A stretch of DNA of 54,915 nt from Hyphomicrobiales bacterium. Its GTDB lineage: Bacteria > Pseudomonadota > Alphaproteobacteria > Rhizobiales > Rhizobiaceae. Below the pieces are notes generated by a model. It was not told the DNA's origin. It worked only from the letters and a program-made list of their open reading frames with translations, and did not search any database. A program made the position numbers and the translations under genes. Position 1 is the first letter of the stretch; every line of letters begins with the position of its first letter. Shown here piece by piece: positions 24,452 to 36,524 of this stretch. The stretch covers positions 1 to 54,915 of the forward strand of contig UBQX01000034.1 of assembly GCA_900467685.1 (NCBI GenBank), read 5' to 3'.

Positions 24452-25813
24452 ATGAAGAAACTGTTGCTTTTGGGTGTGGCCGTTGCGGCTCTTGCCGGCG
24501 GTTCCGCGCAGGCGGTGGACCTGAAGTTCAAGCCGGGCGAGGACTCCAAGTTCAACTGGGCCAGCTACGACGCCTACAAGAAGGCCCATGGCGACCTGAA
24601 GGGCGAAACGCTGACCATCTTCGGCCCCTGGCGCGGCGAAGACGAGAAGCTGGTGACCACCGTTCTCAATTACTTCTCCGAAGCGACCGGCGTGACGGTC
24701 AAGTATTCTTCTTCTGAAAACTACGAACAGCAGATCGTCATCGACACCCAGGCCGGCTCCCCGCCGAACATTGCGATCCTTCCGCAGCCGGGTCTGCTCG
24801 CCGATCTCGCCTCCAAGGGCTTCCTGACGCCGCTCGGCGACGACATGTCCAAGTGGATCAAGGACAATTACGGCGCTGGCCAGTCGTGGGTTGATCTCGG
24901 CACCTATAAGGGCAAGGACGGCAAGAAGGCCTTCTTCGCATTCCCCTACAAGGCCGACCTGAAGTCGCTCGTGTGGTATGTGCCGGAAAACTTCAAGGAA
25001 GCCGGCTACAAGGTTCCGGCGACCATGGAAGACCTGAAGGCTCTGACCGAGAAGATCGTCAAGGATGGCGGCACGCCGTGGTGCATCGGCCTGGGTTCGG
25101 GCGGTGCGACCGGCTGGCCGGCAACCGACTGGGTCGAAGACCTGATGCTGCGTACCACGACGCCGGAAAACTACGACAAGTGGACGACGAACGAGCTGAA
25201 GTTCAACGACCCGATCGTTGAAAAGGCGATCGATGAATTCGGCTGGTTCGCCAAGAACGACAAGTTCGTAGATGGCGGCGCCAAGGCCGTGGCCTCGACC
25301 GACTTCCGCGATAGCCCGAAGGGTCTCTTTGGCGTCCCGCCGAAGTGCTACATGCACCGCCAGGCCTCCTTCATCCCGTCCTTCTTCCCGGATGGCACGA
25401 AGCTCGGCAAGGATGCGGACTTCTTCTACTTCCCGCCTTATGCATCGCATCCGGAACTCGGCAAGCCCGTCGAAGGCGCCGGCACGCTGGTCACGATCGC
25501 AAAGGACTCGAAGGCTGCTCGCGCTTTCGTAGCCTTCCTGCAGACGCCGATTGCACATGAAGTCTGGATGGCTCAGTCGGGCTTCCTGACACCGTACAAG
25601 GGTGTCAACACCGCAGCTTACGCCAACGACACGCTGCGCAAGGAAGGCGAACTGCTGACCTCTGCCACGACGTTCCGCTTCGACGGTTCGGACCTCATGC
25701 CTGGCAAGATCGGTGCCGGCGCATTCTGGACCGGCATGGTTGACTATGTCAGCGGCAAGTCCTCTGCACAGGTCGCCGACCAGATCCAGAAGGCCTGGGA
25801 CGGCCTCAAGTAA
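24452..25813 (+). CDS. aglE: Alpha-glucoside ABC transporter, substrate-binding protein
   Basis: 453-residue periplasmic binding protein of the sugar ABC family. The start MKKLLLLGVAVAALAGGSAQ is a signal peptide (cleavage near residue 22). The mature part has the family segments TIFGPWRGEDEKLVTTVLNY and PGLLADLASKGFLTPLGDDM. The ATG at 24452 has AGGGAGG upstream (24437-24443); the frame is open back to 24368 through the operators. First gene of aglEFGAK. Known agl systems in rhizobia import sucrose, trehalose and maltose; the exact ligand is not readable here. Confidence 0.9.
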   Translation: MKKLLLLGVAVAALAGGSAQAVDLKFKPGEDSKFNWASYDAYKKAHGDLKGETLTIFGPWRGEDEKLVTTVLNYFSEATGVTVKYSSSENYEQQIVIDTQAGSPPNIAILPQPGLLADLASKGFLTPLGDDMSKWIKDNYGAGQSWVDLGTYKGKDGKKAFFAFPYKADLKSLVWYVPENFKEAGYKVPATMEDLKALTEKIVKDGGTPWCIGLGSGGATGWPATDWVEDLMLRTTTPENYDKWTTNELKFNDPIVEKAIDEFGWFAKNDKFVDGGAKAVASTDFRDSPKGLFGVPPKCYMHRQASFIPSFFPDGTKLGKDADFFYFPPYASHPELGKPVEGAGTLVTIAKDSKAARAFVAFLQTPIAHEVWMAQSGFLTPYKGVNTAAYANDTLRKEGELLTSATTFRFDGSDLMPGKIGAGAFWTGMVDYVSGKSSAQVADQIQKAWDGLK

Positions 25814-25826
25814 GATTGCTTTCGAG

Positions 25827-25855
25827 GGCGCCGGTACTCTGCCGGCGCCTTCTTC
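25827..25855 (+). terminator. Intra-operon hairpin after aglE
   Basis: GGCGCCGG (25827-25834) pairs with CCGGCGCC (25842-25849), followed by a short T-rich run. Such hairpins between a binding-protein gene and its permeases often stabilise the upstream mRNA or give partial termination, which would favour AglE over the membrane parts. Confidence 0.55.
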
Positions 25856-26030
25856 CTACATTGCGGAACTTTTGAGCGGCTGGAAGCATTTCTTGCTGCG
25901 CAAGGGACGATATTTCAAGACATGACGAGAACGCCGCGAGCCCTTTTGACGGCGTGAAATAATAAAAGATCGGTTTGGTGATCTGCAGCGGTCCCGCTGC
26001 ATTTCGGTGCCGCCGGCTGGGGAGGGGAAT

Positions 26031-27041
26031 ATGCTGTCGCAAATCGTGTCGGCTCTGATAGTCATGGTGGTGGGCGTCTTTGCTGCCGCAGCCTACTTTT
26101 ACCTCACGAACCGCATTCTTGATCTGGCGCTGCCCGACACGGGCGATGTCGTAAAGGCCTCGCGCAATCTGCGCACGAGGGCGATGATCCGTCCCTGGCT
26201 CTTTCTAGGCCCGGCGGTTCTCCTTCTTGCGATCTATCTGGTCTATCCCGTCATCGCGACGCTGATCCTCTCCTTCTACGGCCGCGACGCGCAGGAATTC
26301 GTTGGCGCATCGAACTATATTTGGGCGATCAACGATGCCGGCTTCCGGCAGTCGATCTTCAACAACATCCTGTGGCTCGCCGTCGTGCCCGCCGCCTGCA
26401 CCTTCTTCGGCCTGATCATCGCCGTGATGACGGACCGGCTCCCCTGGGGCAATTTTGCGAAGAGCCTCGTCTTCATGCCGATGGCGATCTCCTTCGTCGG
26501 CGCATCGGTCATCTGGAAATTCATCTATGACTATCGGGGCGAAGGCCAGATCCAGATCGGTATCCTCAACTCCATCGTGCAGTATTTCGGCGGCAAGCCG
26601 GAAGTCTGGCTCGCCATTCCCTTCTGGAATAACTTCTTCCTGATGGTCATTCTCATCTGGATCCAGACGGGCTTTGCCATGGTCATCCTCTCCGCAGCGC
26701 TGCGCGGCATCCCGGAAGAGACGATCGAGGCCGCTGTCATCGACGGCGCGAGCGGCTGGCAGATTTTCTGGAAGATCATGGTCCCGCAGATCTGGGGCAC
26801 GATTGCCACTGTCTGGACGACCATCACCATCCTCGTGCTGAAGGTCTTCGATATCGTGCTCACCATGACCAACGGTCAGTGGAACACCGAAGTGCTGGCC
26901 AACCTCATGTTTGGCTGGATGTTCCAGGGGGGCGGCGACAGCGGACGCAGCGCGGCGATTGCCGTGGTCCTCATGCTGGCCGTCACGCCCATCATGATCT
27001 GGAACATCCGCCGTGCCAACGAAGAGATGAAGGGGCGCTAA
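26031..27041 (+). CDS. aglF: Alpha-glucoside ABC transporter permease AglF
   Basis: 336-residue membrane permease. Hydrophobic N-terminal helix (about 3-28), then the MalF-type set of TM helices. The EAA loop that contacts the ATPase reads EETIEAAVIDGASGWQIFWK (about 232-251). The ATG at 26031 has GGGGAGGGG just upstream; a GTG eight codons earlier is less likely. It lies 217 bp after aglE; aglG follows 2 bp after its stop. Confidence 0.9.
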   Translation: MLSQIVSALIVMVVGVFAAAAYFYLTNRILDLALPDTGDVVKASRNLRTRAMIRPWLFLGPAVLLLAIYLVYPVIATLILSFYGRDAQEFVGASNYIWAINDAGFRQSIFNNILWLAVVPAACTFFGLIIAVMTDRLPWGNFAKSLVFMPMAISFVGASVIWKFIYDYRGEGQIQIGILNSIVQYFGGKPEVWLAIPFWNNFFLMVILIWIQTGFAMVILSAALRGIPEETIEAAVIDGASGWQIFWKIMVPQIWGTIATVWTTITILVLKVFDIVLTMTNGQWNTEVLANLMFGWMFQGGGDSGRSAAIAVVLMLAVTPIMIWNIRRANEEMKGR

Positions 27042-27043
27042 AG

Positions 27044-28204
27044 ATGAGCATCGGTAAGCGTCTCGCCCGCATCGGCCTTCCCCGCCTGATCATCAACCTC
27101 ACTGTTTTCGTCGTCGTGGCGCTCTGGGTCATGCCGACACTCGGCATCTTCGTCTCGTCCTTCCGCGACAAGGATCAGCTGACGGTGTCCGGTTGGTGGA
27201 CGGCGTTCTCCTCCTCCGAGCGCAACGAGGCCGGCCGCCTCGGCGGCCTTGACCTGATGAAGCAGGAAGGCCCGATCTACGTCATTTCCGGCAATGTGCT
27301 GGAAGGCCGGGGCGGCGCCGTCAACGCCTTCGGCACCAAGGCCGTCGCACCCCGCGCCTACAAGGCCGGTACCGAGGCCGATCTGGGCGATGGCATCAAG
27401 CTGAGCATCAATTCCGACGGCGCCTATCGCTATACCAGCACTGCACCCTTCACCGACGACAATACCGGCCGCCGCGTCTATCTCGCCGTCGCCACGCCAC
27501 CCGTCTTCACTATGGTCAACTACAAGAACGTGCTGACAGGCGAGGGCATCGGCCAGTCCTTCGTCAACTCGCTGACGGTCGCGATCCCCGCAACGGTCAT
27601 CCCGATCCTCGTCGCAGCCTTTGCGGCTTACGCCCTCTCATGGATGAGCTTCAAGGGCCGCACGCTGCTGCTCGCGGCCGTGGTGGGCCTCATCGTCGTG
27701 CCGCTGCAGATGTCGCTGATCCCGCTGCTGCGGCTCTATAACGATGTTGGTACCTTCCTCGGCGTTCCGTCCAAGACCTATGCCGGCATCTGGCTCGCAC
27801 ATACGGCCTTCGGCCTGCCGCTCGCGATCTACCTGCTGCGCAACTATATCGTCGGCCTGCCGAAAGAGATCATCGAAAGCGCGCGTGTCGACGGCGCCGG
27901 CGATTTCGAGATCTTTACAAAGATTGTCCTGCCGCTCTCCTTTCCGGCGCTTGCCTCCTTCGCCATCTTCCAGTTCCTCTGGGTCTGGAACGACCTGCTC
28001 GTCGCCATGGTCTTCCTCGGCACCGAGAAGGACAAGCTGGTGCTGACGGGCGCGCTGAATGCGCTGCTCGGCTCGCGCGGCGGCAATTGGGAAATCCTCT
28101 CGGCCTCGGCCTTCGTGTCGATCCTCGTGCCGCTCCTCGTCTTCTTCTCCCTGCAACGCTATCTCGTACGCGGTCTCCTTGCCGGCTCCGTCAAGGGCGG
28201 TTGA
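27044..28204 (+). CDS. aglG: Alpha-glucoside ABC transporter permease AglG
   Basis: 386-residue MalG-type permease. One N-terminal TM helix (about 15-38), a large periplasmic insertion (about 45-155) typical of AglG, then five TM helices. The EAA loop is LPKEIIESARVDGAGDFEIF (about 280-300). The C-terminus QRYLVRGLLAGSVKGG is the usual MalG-type tail. The ATG at 27044 lies 2 bp after the aglF stop; an earlier in-frame start falls in aglF and is not supported. Confidence 0.9.
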   Translation: MSIGKRLARIGLPRLIINLTVFVVVALWVMPTLGIFVSSFRDKDQLTVSGWWTAFSSSERNEAGRLGGLDLMKQEGPIYVISGNVLEGRGGAVNAFGTKAVAPRAYKAGTEADLGDGIKLSINSDGAYRYTSTAPFTDDNTGRRVYLAVATPPVFTMVNYKNVLTGEGIGQSFVNSLTVAIPATVIPILVAAFAAYALSWMSFKGRTLLLAAVVGLIVVPLQMSLIPLLRLYNDVGTFLGVPSKTYAGIWLAHTAFGLPLAIYLLRNYIVGLPKEIIESARVDGAGDFEIFTKIVLPLSFPALASFAIFQFLWVWNDLLVAMVFLGTEKDKLVLTGALNALLGSRGGNWEILSASAFVSILVPLLVFFSLQRYLVRGLLAGSVKGG

Positions 28205-28237
28205 GACAGCTTAATTTCTGAAATCGGACTGACATTC

Positions 28238-29887
<1,650 letters not shown>

Positions 29888-29906
29888 TCAAGAGGGAGGA
29901 CAGGGC

Positions 29907-30995
29907 ATGGCAGGTGTGGTTCTGAAGGACATCCGCAAGTCCTACGGCGCAATCGACGTCATCAAGGGCGTCGATCTGGAGATCAAGCAGGGCGAATTCG
30001 TCGTCTTCGTCGGCCCCTCGGGCTGCGGCAAGTCGACCTTGCTCCGCATGATCGCCGGTCTTGAGGAAATCACCGGTGGTGAGATGATCATCGACGGCCA
30101 GCGGGTCAATGAAGTACCGCCGGCGCGGCGCGGCATCGCCATGGTCTTCCAGTCCTACGCGCTCTATCCGCATATGACGGTCTATGACAACATGGCCTTC
30201 GGCATGCGCATCGCCAAGGAAAGCAAGGAAGAAATCGACCGCCGCGTCCGCGCAGCCGCCGATATCCTCCAGCTCGGCCCCTATCTGGAGCGCCTGCCCA
30301 AGGCGCTTTCCGGCGGCCAGCGCCAGCGCGTCGCCATCGGCCGCGCCATTTGCCGTAACCCCAAGGTCTTCCTCTTCGACGAACCGCTGTCGAACCTCGA
30401 CGCAGCGCTCCGCGTCGCTACCCGCATCGAGATCGCCAAGCTCAACGAGCAGATGGCCGACACGACGATGATCTACGTCACCCACGACCAGGTCGAAGCG
30501 ATGACGCTCGCCGACCGCATCGTGGTCCTCTCCGCCGGCCATATCGAACAGGTCGGCCCGCCGCTGGAGCTTTACGAGCGCCCCGCCAACCTCTTCGTCG
30601 CCCAATTCATCGGCTCGCCCGCCATGAATATCGTGCCGGTCACCATCTCGGAGACGGGCGACGTGACACGTGTGTCGCTCTCCGGCGGCGCTGCGGTTTC
30701 CGTGCCGATCGCAACGGCATCAGGCGAAAAGGGCAAACCCGCCAGCTTCGGCGTCCGCCCGGAAGATCTGACACTGACAACCGGCGATGACTATCTCTTC
30801 GAAGGTACGGTCGATATCGTCGAGGCGCTCGGCGAAGTCACGCTCCTCTATCTCGAAGACCTGACGGACGGCGAACCGCTGATTGCCAAGCTGCCGGGCA
30901 TCGTTGATATCCGCAAGGGCCAGAAGGTGAGGCTCGCGGCGGAAGGCTCCAAGCTGCATCTGTTTGACGGGAATGGCAAGACGTATCGGCGGTGA
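29907..30995 (+). CDS. aglK: Alpha-glucoside ABC transporter ATPase AglK
   Basis: 362-residue MalK/UgpC-type ATPase. Walker A GPSGCGKST at 36-44, signature LSGGQRQRVAIGRAI, Walker B VFLFDEP, D-loop SNLDAALR, and the switch His in YVTHDQVEAMTLADR. The C-terminal regulatory TOBE-like domain (about 235-362) is present. The ATG at 29907 has AGGGAGG (29893-29899) upstream and lies 19 bp after aglA. Last gene of the operon. Confidence 0.95.
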   Translation: MAGVVLKDIRKSYGAIDVIKGVDLEIKQGEFVVFVGPSGCGKSTLLRMIAGLEEITGGEMIIDGQRVNEVPPARRGIAMVFQSYALYPHMTVYDNMAFGMRIAKESKEEIDRRVRAAADILQLGPYLERLPKALSGGQRQRVAIGRAICRNPKVFLFDEPLSNLDAALRVATRIEIAKLNEQMADTTMIYVTHDQVEAMTLADRIVVLSAGHIEQVGPPLELYERPANLFVAQFIGSPAMNIVPVTISETGDVTRVSLSGGAAVSVPIATASGEKGKPASFGVRPEDLTLTTGDDYLFEGTVDIVEALGEVTLLYLEDLTDGEPLIAKLPGIVDIRKGQKVRLAAEGSKLHLFDGNGKTYRR

Positions 30996-31022
30996 GGTGG
31001 CCAACGCCATTTCATCACGCGC

Positions 31023-31130
31023 GACGTCATGCTCGGCCCTGTGCCGAGCATCTGCTACGGATGATTGATCCGCTCCGTGGATGGATGAGGCGATGTGGTC
31101 AGATCCTCGGGACAAGCCCAAGGATGACGG
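31023..31130. repeat. Mosaic intergenic repeat with two hairpins (RIME-like)
   Basis: About 108 bp with two palindromes. ATGCTCGGC (31029-31037) pairs perfectly with GCCGAGCAT (31043-31051). ATCCTCGGG (31103-31111) pairs with CCCAAGGAT (31117-31125) apart from one mismatch. Two large palindromes in a roughly 100-bp unit is the layout described for rhizobial intergenic mosaic elements (RIME). It lies between aglK and the convergent GNAT gene and could also end transcription. Confidence 0.6.
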
Positions 31131-31170
31131 AGGAGGAGGCATCCGCCTCCGCGACCAATCAGGACTGCCG

Positions 31171-31656
31171 CTACGCCTCCGCAGCAAGCCACTCCCGCTT
31201 CAAGATCGACATCACCACCAGATTCGCCCGCGTCCCATCCGCTAGCGGATAATGCTCGCGCAACACCCCGTCATGCTGCAAGCCGCAGGCCGCATAGACA
31301 TGCCGCGCCCGCTGATTGGTCTCGAAGGCATCAAGCCAGAATTTCTCCGCGCCAAGCTCCTCGAATGCCAATCGGATCAGTTCACCCAGAAACCGCTTTC
31401 CCAGTCCCTTGCCCGGAGCCTGAATAGCGATGCGTTTGAGATAGACGACAGCGCTTGCTGAGCCCACGCCTTGGAGAATGGCAAAACCGAGCGGTCCTGT
31501 CTCGTCTTCCAACATCACGTAGCGGCTGTCAGCCCCCGCCATGAGGGCCTCGTGTTGCGCAGCATTCGACCGGCCGACAAAAGCCTCGAAACCGGGCGTC
31601 CGCTCGATATCCATGATAGCGGGAATGTCGGCCTCAGTGGCCGGGCGGGTCAGCAT
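31171..31656 (-). CDS. GNAT-family N-acetyltransferase
   Basis: 161-residue GNAT fold protein. It starts MLTRPATEADIPAIMDIERT. The acetyl-CoA-binding segment is YLKRIAIQAPGKGLGKRFLG (Q/R-x-x-G-x-G/A at about 80-90), and the C-terminal part has FETNQRARHVYAACGLQHDG. The substrate is not predictable. It stands alone, convergent to aglK. Confidence 0.88.
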   Translation of the reverse strand: MLTRPATEADIPAIMDIERTPGFEAFVGRSNAAQHEALMAGADSRYVMLEDETGPLGFAILQGVGSASAVVYLKRIAIQAPGKGLGKRFLGELIRLAFEELGAEKFWLDAFETNQRARHVYAACGLQHDGVLREHYPLADGTRANLVVMSILKREWLAAEA

Positions 31657-31803
31657 GTGGGCGGTCTCACGCAGATTCTAACTGCCCGAACGTCGCGCAA
31701 ATGCCGGAAAAGCGCAATATCAGCACGCTGGCCCGACACATCTGACCTTCGGGCTAGCGCCAATCAAGAACGATCGCATGCAGCGCGACCGTCTCGACGA
31801 AGC

Positions 31804-33624
31804 TTAGTTGAAGACAACGCTCGCGCCCTGATCGGCGGCACCCACCATTGCCCGGAACGGTGCGAAAAGCTCGCGGCCCATACCGTATTCGTTGGCGGAA
31901 AGGTCAGCCGTCGCCACCGGGCGCGCATTGAACTCTGCAGCATCGACCAGAACCTCGACCGTGCCGTTCACGGCATCGAGCCGGATCATGTCGCCGTCGC
32001 GCACCTTGGCGATGGCGCCGCCGCTGACAGCTTCCGGCGTCATGTGGATCGCGGCCGGCACCTTGCCCGATGCGCCGGACATGCGGCCGTCGGTGACCAG
32101 CGCCACCTTGAAGCCGCGGTCCTGCAGCACGCCCAGCGGCGGCGTCAGCTTGTGCAGCTCCGGCATGCCGTTGGCCTTCGGGCCCTGGAACCGGACGACG
32201 GCAATGAAGTCGCGCTCCAGTTTGCCATCCTTGAAGGCCTGCTGCAATTCCGCCTGATCGTTGAAGACGATCGCCGGCGCTTCGATGACGTGACGTTCCG
32301 GCTTGACGGCGGAGATCTTGATGACCGCCTTGCCGAGATTGCCAGTCAGCATCTTCAGCCCGCCATTGGCCTGGAACGGCTTGTCGATCGTCGCGAGAAC
32401 CTTCGGGTCGTGGCTGACATCCGGAGCCTTTTCGCGAACGACGTTGCCATCTTCGCCAAGACGCGGCTCGATGGTGTAGGCCTCAAGCCCCTGACCGAAG
32501 ACGGTGCGCACGTCGTCATGCAGCATGCCGTCTTTCAGCAGTTCCTTGATCAGGAAGCCCATGCCGCCGGCGGCGTGGAAATGGTTCACATCGGCAAGCC
32601 CGTTCGGATAGACGCGCGCCAGCAGCGGCACGACATCCGAAAGGTCCGATATGTCTTCCCAGGTCAGCTGGATGCCGGCCGCCTTGGCGATCGCCAGCAG
32701 ATGGAGCGTGTGGTTGGTCGAGCCGCCCGTGGCATGCAGGCCGACGACGCCGTTGACGATGGAGCGTTCGTCGATCATCTCGCCGGCGGGCGTGAATTCA
32801 TTGCCCTGCGCGGTGATGGCAAGCGCGCGCTTGGCGGCTTCCTTCGTCAGCGCATCGCGCAGCGGCGTACCCGGATTGATGAAGGAGGCGCCGGGCATGT
32901 GGAAGCCCATGATCTCCATCAGCATCTGGTTGGAATTGGCCGTCCCGTAGAACGTGCAGGTGCCGGGGCCGTGATAGGACTTGGATTCCGCCTCCAGCAG
33001 CTCCTCGCGGCCAACCTTGCCTTCCGCGTAGAGCTGGCGCACGCGCGACTTTTCGTCGTTCGGGAGACCAGACGTCATCGGGCCGGCCGGAACGAAGATC
33101 GCCGGCAGATGGCCGAAGGTGAGGGCTGCCATGGCAAGACCGGGCACGATCTTGTCGCAGACGCCGAGATAGACGACCGCATCGAACATGTTGTGCGAAA
33201 GGCCGATGCCCGCCGCCATCGCGATCAGATCGCGCGAGAACAGCGAAAGCTCCATGCCCGGCTGCCCCTGCGTCACGCCATCGCACATGGCCGGCACGCC
33301 GCCCGCCACCTGCGCCACGCCGCCGGCCTCGCGGGCCGCGTCGCGGATCAGCGCCGGATAGGTCTCGAACGGCTGGTGGGCAGACAGCATGTCGTTATAG
33401 GCGGTGATGATACCGAGGTTCGCCACGACGTCGCCGGCCAGCGCCGCCTTCTCCGAGGGGGAACAGACTGCAAAGCCATGCGCAAGATTAGCGCAGCCGA
33501 GCACCGAGCGATGCACGCCCTTCTGTGCGGCGGCGGAAATGCGCTCCAGATAGAGCCCGCGCGTCGGCTTCGAGCGCTCGACAATGCGTTGCGTGATGGC
33601 GGAAATCTTGCTGTTCGCAGACAT
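31804..33624 (-). CDS. edd: Phosphogluconate dehydratase (Edd)
   Basis: 606-residue 6-phosphogluconate dehydratase, the first specific step of the Entner-Doudoroff pathway, giving 2-keto-3-deoxy-6-phosphogluconate. IlvD/Edd-family features: [58 protein letters not shown] and [19 protein letters not shown]. The Cys residues fit the [4Fe-4S] site. The ATG at 33624 (AGGAAG upstream) gives the usual length; an ATG at 33642 adds six residues. Downstream of zwf and pgl on the same strand. Confidence 0.95.
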   Translation of the reverse strand: MSANSKISAITQRIVERSKPTRGLYLERISAAAQKGVHRSVLGCANLAHGFAVCSPSEKAALAGDVVANLGIITAYNDMLSAHQPFETYPALIRDAAREAGGVAQVAGGVPAMCDGVTQGQPGMELSLFSRDLIAMAAGIGLSHNMFDAVVYLGVCDKIVPGLAMAALTFGHLPAIFVPAGPMTSGLPNDEKSRVRQLYAEGKVGREELLEAESKSYHGPGTCTFYGTANSNQMLMEIMGFHMPGASFINPGTPLRDALTKEAAKRALAITAQGNEFTPAGEMIDERSIVNGVVGLHATGGSTNHTLHLLAIAKAAGIQLTWEDISDLSDVVPLLARVYPNGLADVNHFHAAGGMGFLIKELLKDGMLHDDVRTVFGQGLEAYTIEPRLGEDGNVVREKAPDVSHDPKVLATIDKPFQANGGLKMLTGNLGKAVIKISAVKPERHVIEAPAIVFNDQAELQQAFKDGKLERDFIAVVRFQGPKANGMPELHKLTPPLGVLQDRGFKVALVTDGRMSGASGKVPAAIHMTPEAVSGGAIAKVRDGDMIRLDAVNGTVEVLVDAAEFNARPVATADLSANEYGMGRELFAPFRAMVGAADQGASVVFN

Positions 33625-33675
33625 GGGCTTCCTGCCTTTCATCTCTGTGGGTTGATGGGCACTGCCTTTGGGAGG

Positions 33676-34374
33676 TCAGGGCGCCCAGTAAATCTCGACC
33701 GGGGACGTTGCCCGGTTCAGCACGGCGCGGATAGGCATCTCTGCCTCGTCGTTGCCGCCCAGCGCCTTTTCCAGAACGGACGCCTTTTCGGCACCCTCGA
33801 TATGCAGCGCCAGAAGCCGGGCATCCTGCAGCGCGGAGAAGGAGAAGGTCAGGCGCGGCTCGCCGGCACCTTCGGCTTCCATGGTCATGACGCCACGCGG
33901 ACGGTTCGCGTCCAGCGCTTCCGAAAGGTGATTGCCGCCAGGGAAGAACGAAGCTGTATGCCCGTCATTGCCCATGCCGAGGATCGCGACATCGAACGGG
34001 TTGGAGAAAGCGGCCGTCTCGCGCGTCGCCATCTCCGCTGCCGCCTCAGCCGTGTCGGCCGCATGATAGAGCGGCACGAACTTCGCCGCCGCCGTCTTGC
34101 CGATCAGCAGGAACTCGTTCGCCAGCTTGTGGTTCGAGCGCGCATTGTCGGCGGGCACGAAACGCTCGTCGACCAGCGTGATCGTCACCTTGTCCCAGGC
34201 AATGTCCTTACCCGAGAGAACCTTGAAGAAAGCCTTCGGCGTCGAGCCGCCGGACACGGCGATGCTCGCCGATCCGCGCGCCGCGATGGCATCTGAAAGA
34301 GCAGTGGCGACGCGTGCCGCCAGCCCTTCCGCCAGAGCCGCGCCGTTTTCGAAATCCTTGCGGCTGAACGCCAT
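33676..34374 (-). CDS. pgl: 6-phosphogluconolactonase (Pgl)
   Basis: 232-residue lactonase of the DevB/NagB-like family that hydrolyses 6-phosphogluconolactone made by Zwf. Signatures: ASIAVSGGSTPKAFFKVLSG, ITLVDERFVPADNARSNHKL and DVAILGMGNDGHTASFFPGG. It follows zwf by 3 bp and precedes edd by 51 bp, so the three enzymes are made together. Confidence 0.95.
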   Translation of the reverse strand: MAFSRKDFENGAALAEGLAARVATALSDAIAARGSASIAVSGGSTPKAFFKVLSGKDIAWDKVTITLVDERFVPADNARSNHKLANEFLLIGKTAAAKFVPLYHAADTAEAAAEMATRETAAFSNPFDVAILGMGNDGHTASFFPGGNHLSEALDANRPRGVMTMEAEGAGEPRLTFSFSALQDARLLALHIEGAEKASVLEKALGGNDEAEMPIRAVLNRATSPVEIYWAP

Positions 34375-34377
34375 GGC

Positions 34378-35853
<1,476 letters not shown>

Positions 35854-35954
35854 GAAGCTATTGTCCTTGGGAGAATGGATCGAGGCACATATAATCTAAT
35901 CGATTTAATTGCGCTAGTGTGCAACGCGAAAAAATGCGCAATCTGGAGCAACCT

Positions 35955-36020
35955 TAGAGCAATCGCAGCGAAAGTGGAAACCGCTTTCGTGCCTGTACGC
36001 GCGACTGCGCAAGAAGGAGC
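35955..36020. repeat. Rhizobial palindromic intergenic repeat
   Basis: The segment centred on GCGAAAGTGGAAACCGCTTT (35968-35987) is an imperfect palindrome (CGAAAG...CTTTCG). It resembles a repeated sequence common between rhizobial genes, recalled from memory rather than searched. It sits upstream of zwf and downstream of the SMR gene. Confidence 0.45.
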
Positions 36021-36025
36021 AGGCT

Positions 36026-36058
36026 GTCAGGGGAGGGCGCAAATCCCCATCCCCTGAC
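36026..36058 (-). terminator. Hairpin after the Gdx/SugE gene
   Basis: GTCAGGGGA (36026-36034) and TCCCCTGAC (36050-36058) form a perfect 9-bp stem 36 bp after the stop, with no T tract. Possible Rho-independent-like end or mRNA stabiliser. Confidence 0.35.
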
Positions 36059-36094
36059 GAGGCAGACCATCTCGGAGGCAAATTCCGGCCGCGT

Positions 36095-36409
36095 TCAGGA
36101 CGCCATCTTCATGGTGATGAGGCCGGCCAGAATCATCGAGGCGGCCATTGCGCGCATGGGCGTCAATGCTTCACCAAGAAACATGATGCCGACAAGGAAT
36201 GCGCCGAGTGCGCCGATACCGGTCCAGATCATGTAAGCGGTGCCAAGCGGCAACTCGCGCATTGCCAGAGCGAGGAGCGCGACGGAACCGCCCATCGCGG
36301 CCAGGGTGATGATTGAGGCAACCGGGCGGGTGAACCCATGCGAGAGCTTCATGGAAAAAGCCCACACCACTTCGAGACCACCGGCGAGAAGAAGAAAAAT
36401 CCAGGACAT
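36095..36409 (-). CDS. sugE: Guanidinium exporter Gdx (SugE, SMR family)
   Basis: 104-residue small multidrug resistance family protein with four TM helices. The start MSWIFLLLAGGLEVVWAFSM carries the essential Glu13. PLGTAYMIWTGIGALGAFLV matches the Gdx/SugE subtype rather than EmrE. Gdx proteins export guanidinium in exchange for protons. The upstream two-hairpin RNA (36425-36477) is a guanidine-II riboswitch candidate, which fits that job closely. The frame is open to a GTG at 36418, but the ATG at 36409 gives family length. Confidence 0.9.
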   Translation of the reverse strand: MSWIFLLLAGGLEVVWAFSMKLSHGFTRPVASIITLAAMGGSVALLALAMRELPLGTAYMIWTGIGALGAFLVGIMFLGEALTPMRAMAASMILAGLITMKMAS

Positions 36410-36424
36410 GGCGAACACCGTTTA

Positions 36425-36477
36425 CGCGGGTCGTCCCGGCGATAGTCACACCCGAAATGGGCGAGGTCGTCCTCGCC
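36425..36477 (-). ncRNA. Guanidine-II (mini-ykkC) riboswitch candidate
   Basis: In the minus-strand leader of sugE two hairpins have ACGA tetraloops: GGCGAGG-ACGA-CCTCGCC (36477-36460) and CGCCGGG-ACGA-CCCGCG (36441-36425, one bulge). They are joined by an 18-nt linker. Two small stems each with an ACGR loop, just before a sugE/gdx start, define the guanidine-II class. The second stem ends 15 nt before the ATG, so ligand binding can affect ribosome access. Confidence 0.85.
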
Positions 36478-36493
36478 TTTTGAAATAGGACAT

Positions 36494-36518
36494 GCGGGCC
36501 CCCGTTCAAGAGGCCCGC
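36494..36518 (-). terminator. Hairpin between glutamine synthetase gene and riboswitch
   Basis: GCGGGCC (36494-36500) and GGCCCGC (36512-36518) form a 7-bp stem just after the minus-strand stop at 36525, without a clear T tract. Confidence 0.4.
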
Positions 36519-36524
36519 CGAAAT

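Noticed and set aside
24206-25558. 450-codon minus-strand open frame opposite aglE
   Set aside because: Overlaps the operator region and aglE; no RBS or domain.
31471-34296. 941-codon plus-strand open frame opposite edd and pgl
   Set aside because: Antisense to two well-supported enzymes; composition is His/Arg/Asp-rich shadow of GC-rich codons, with no motif or RBS.
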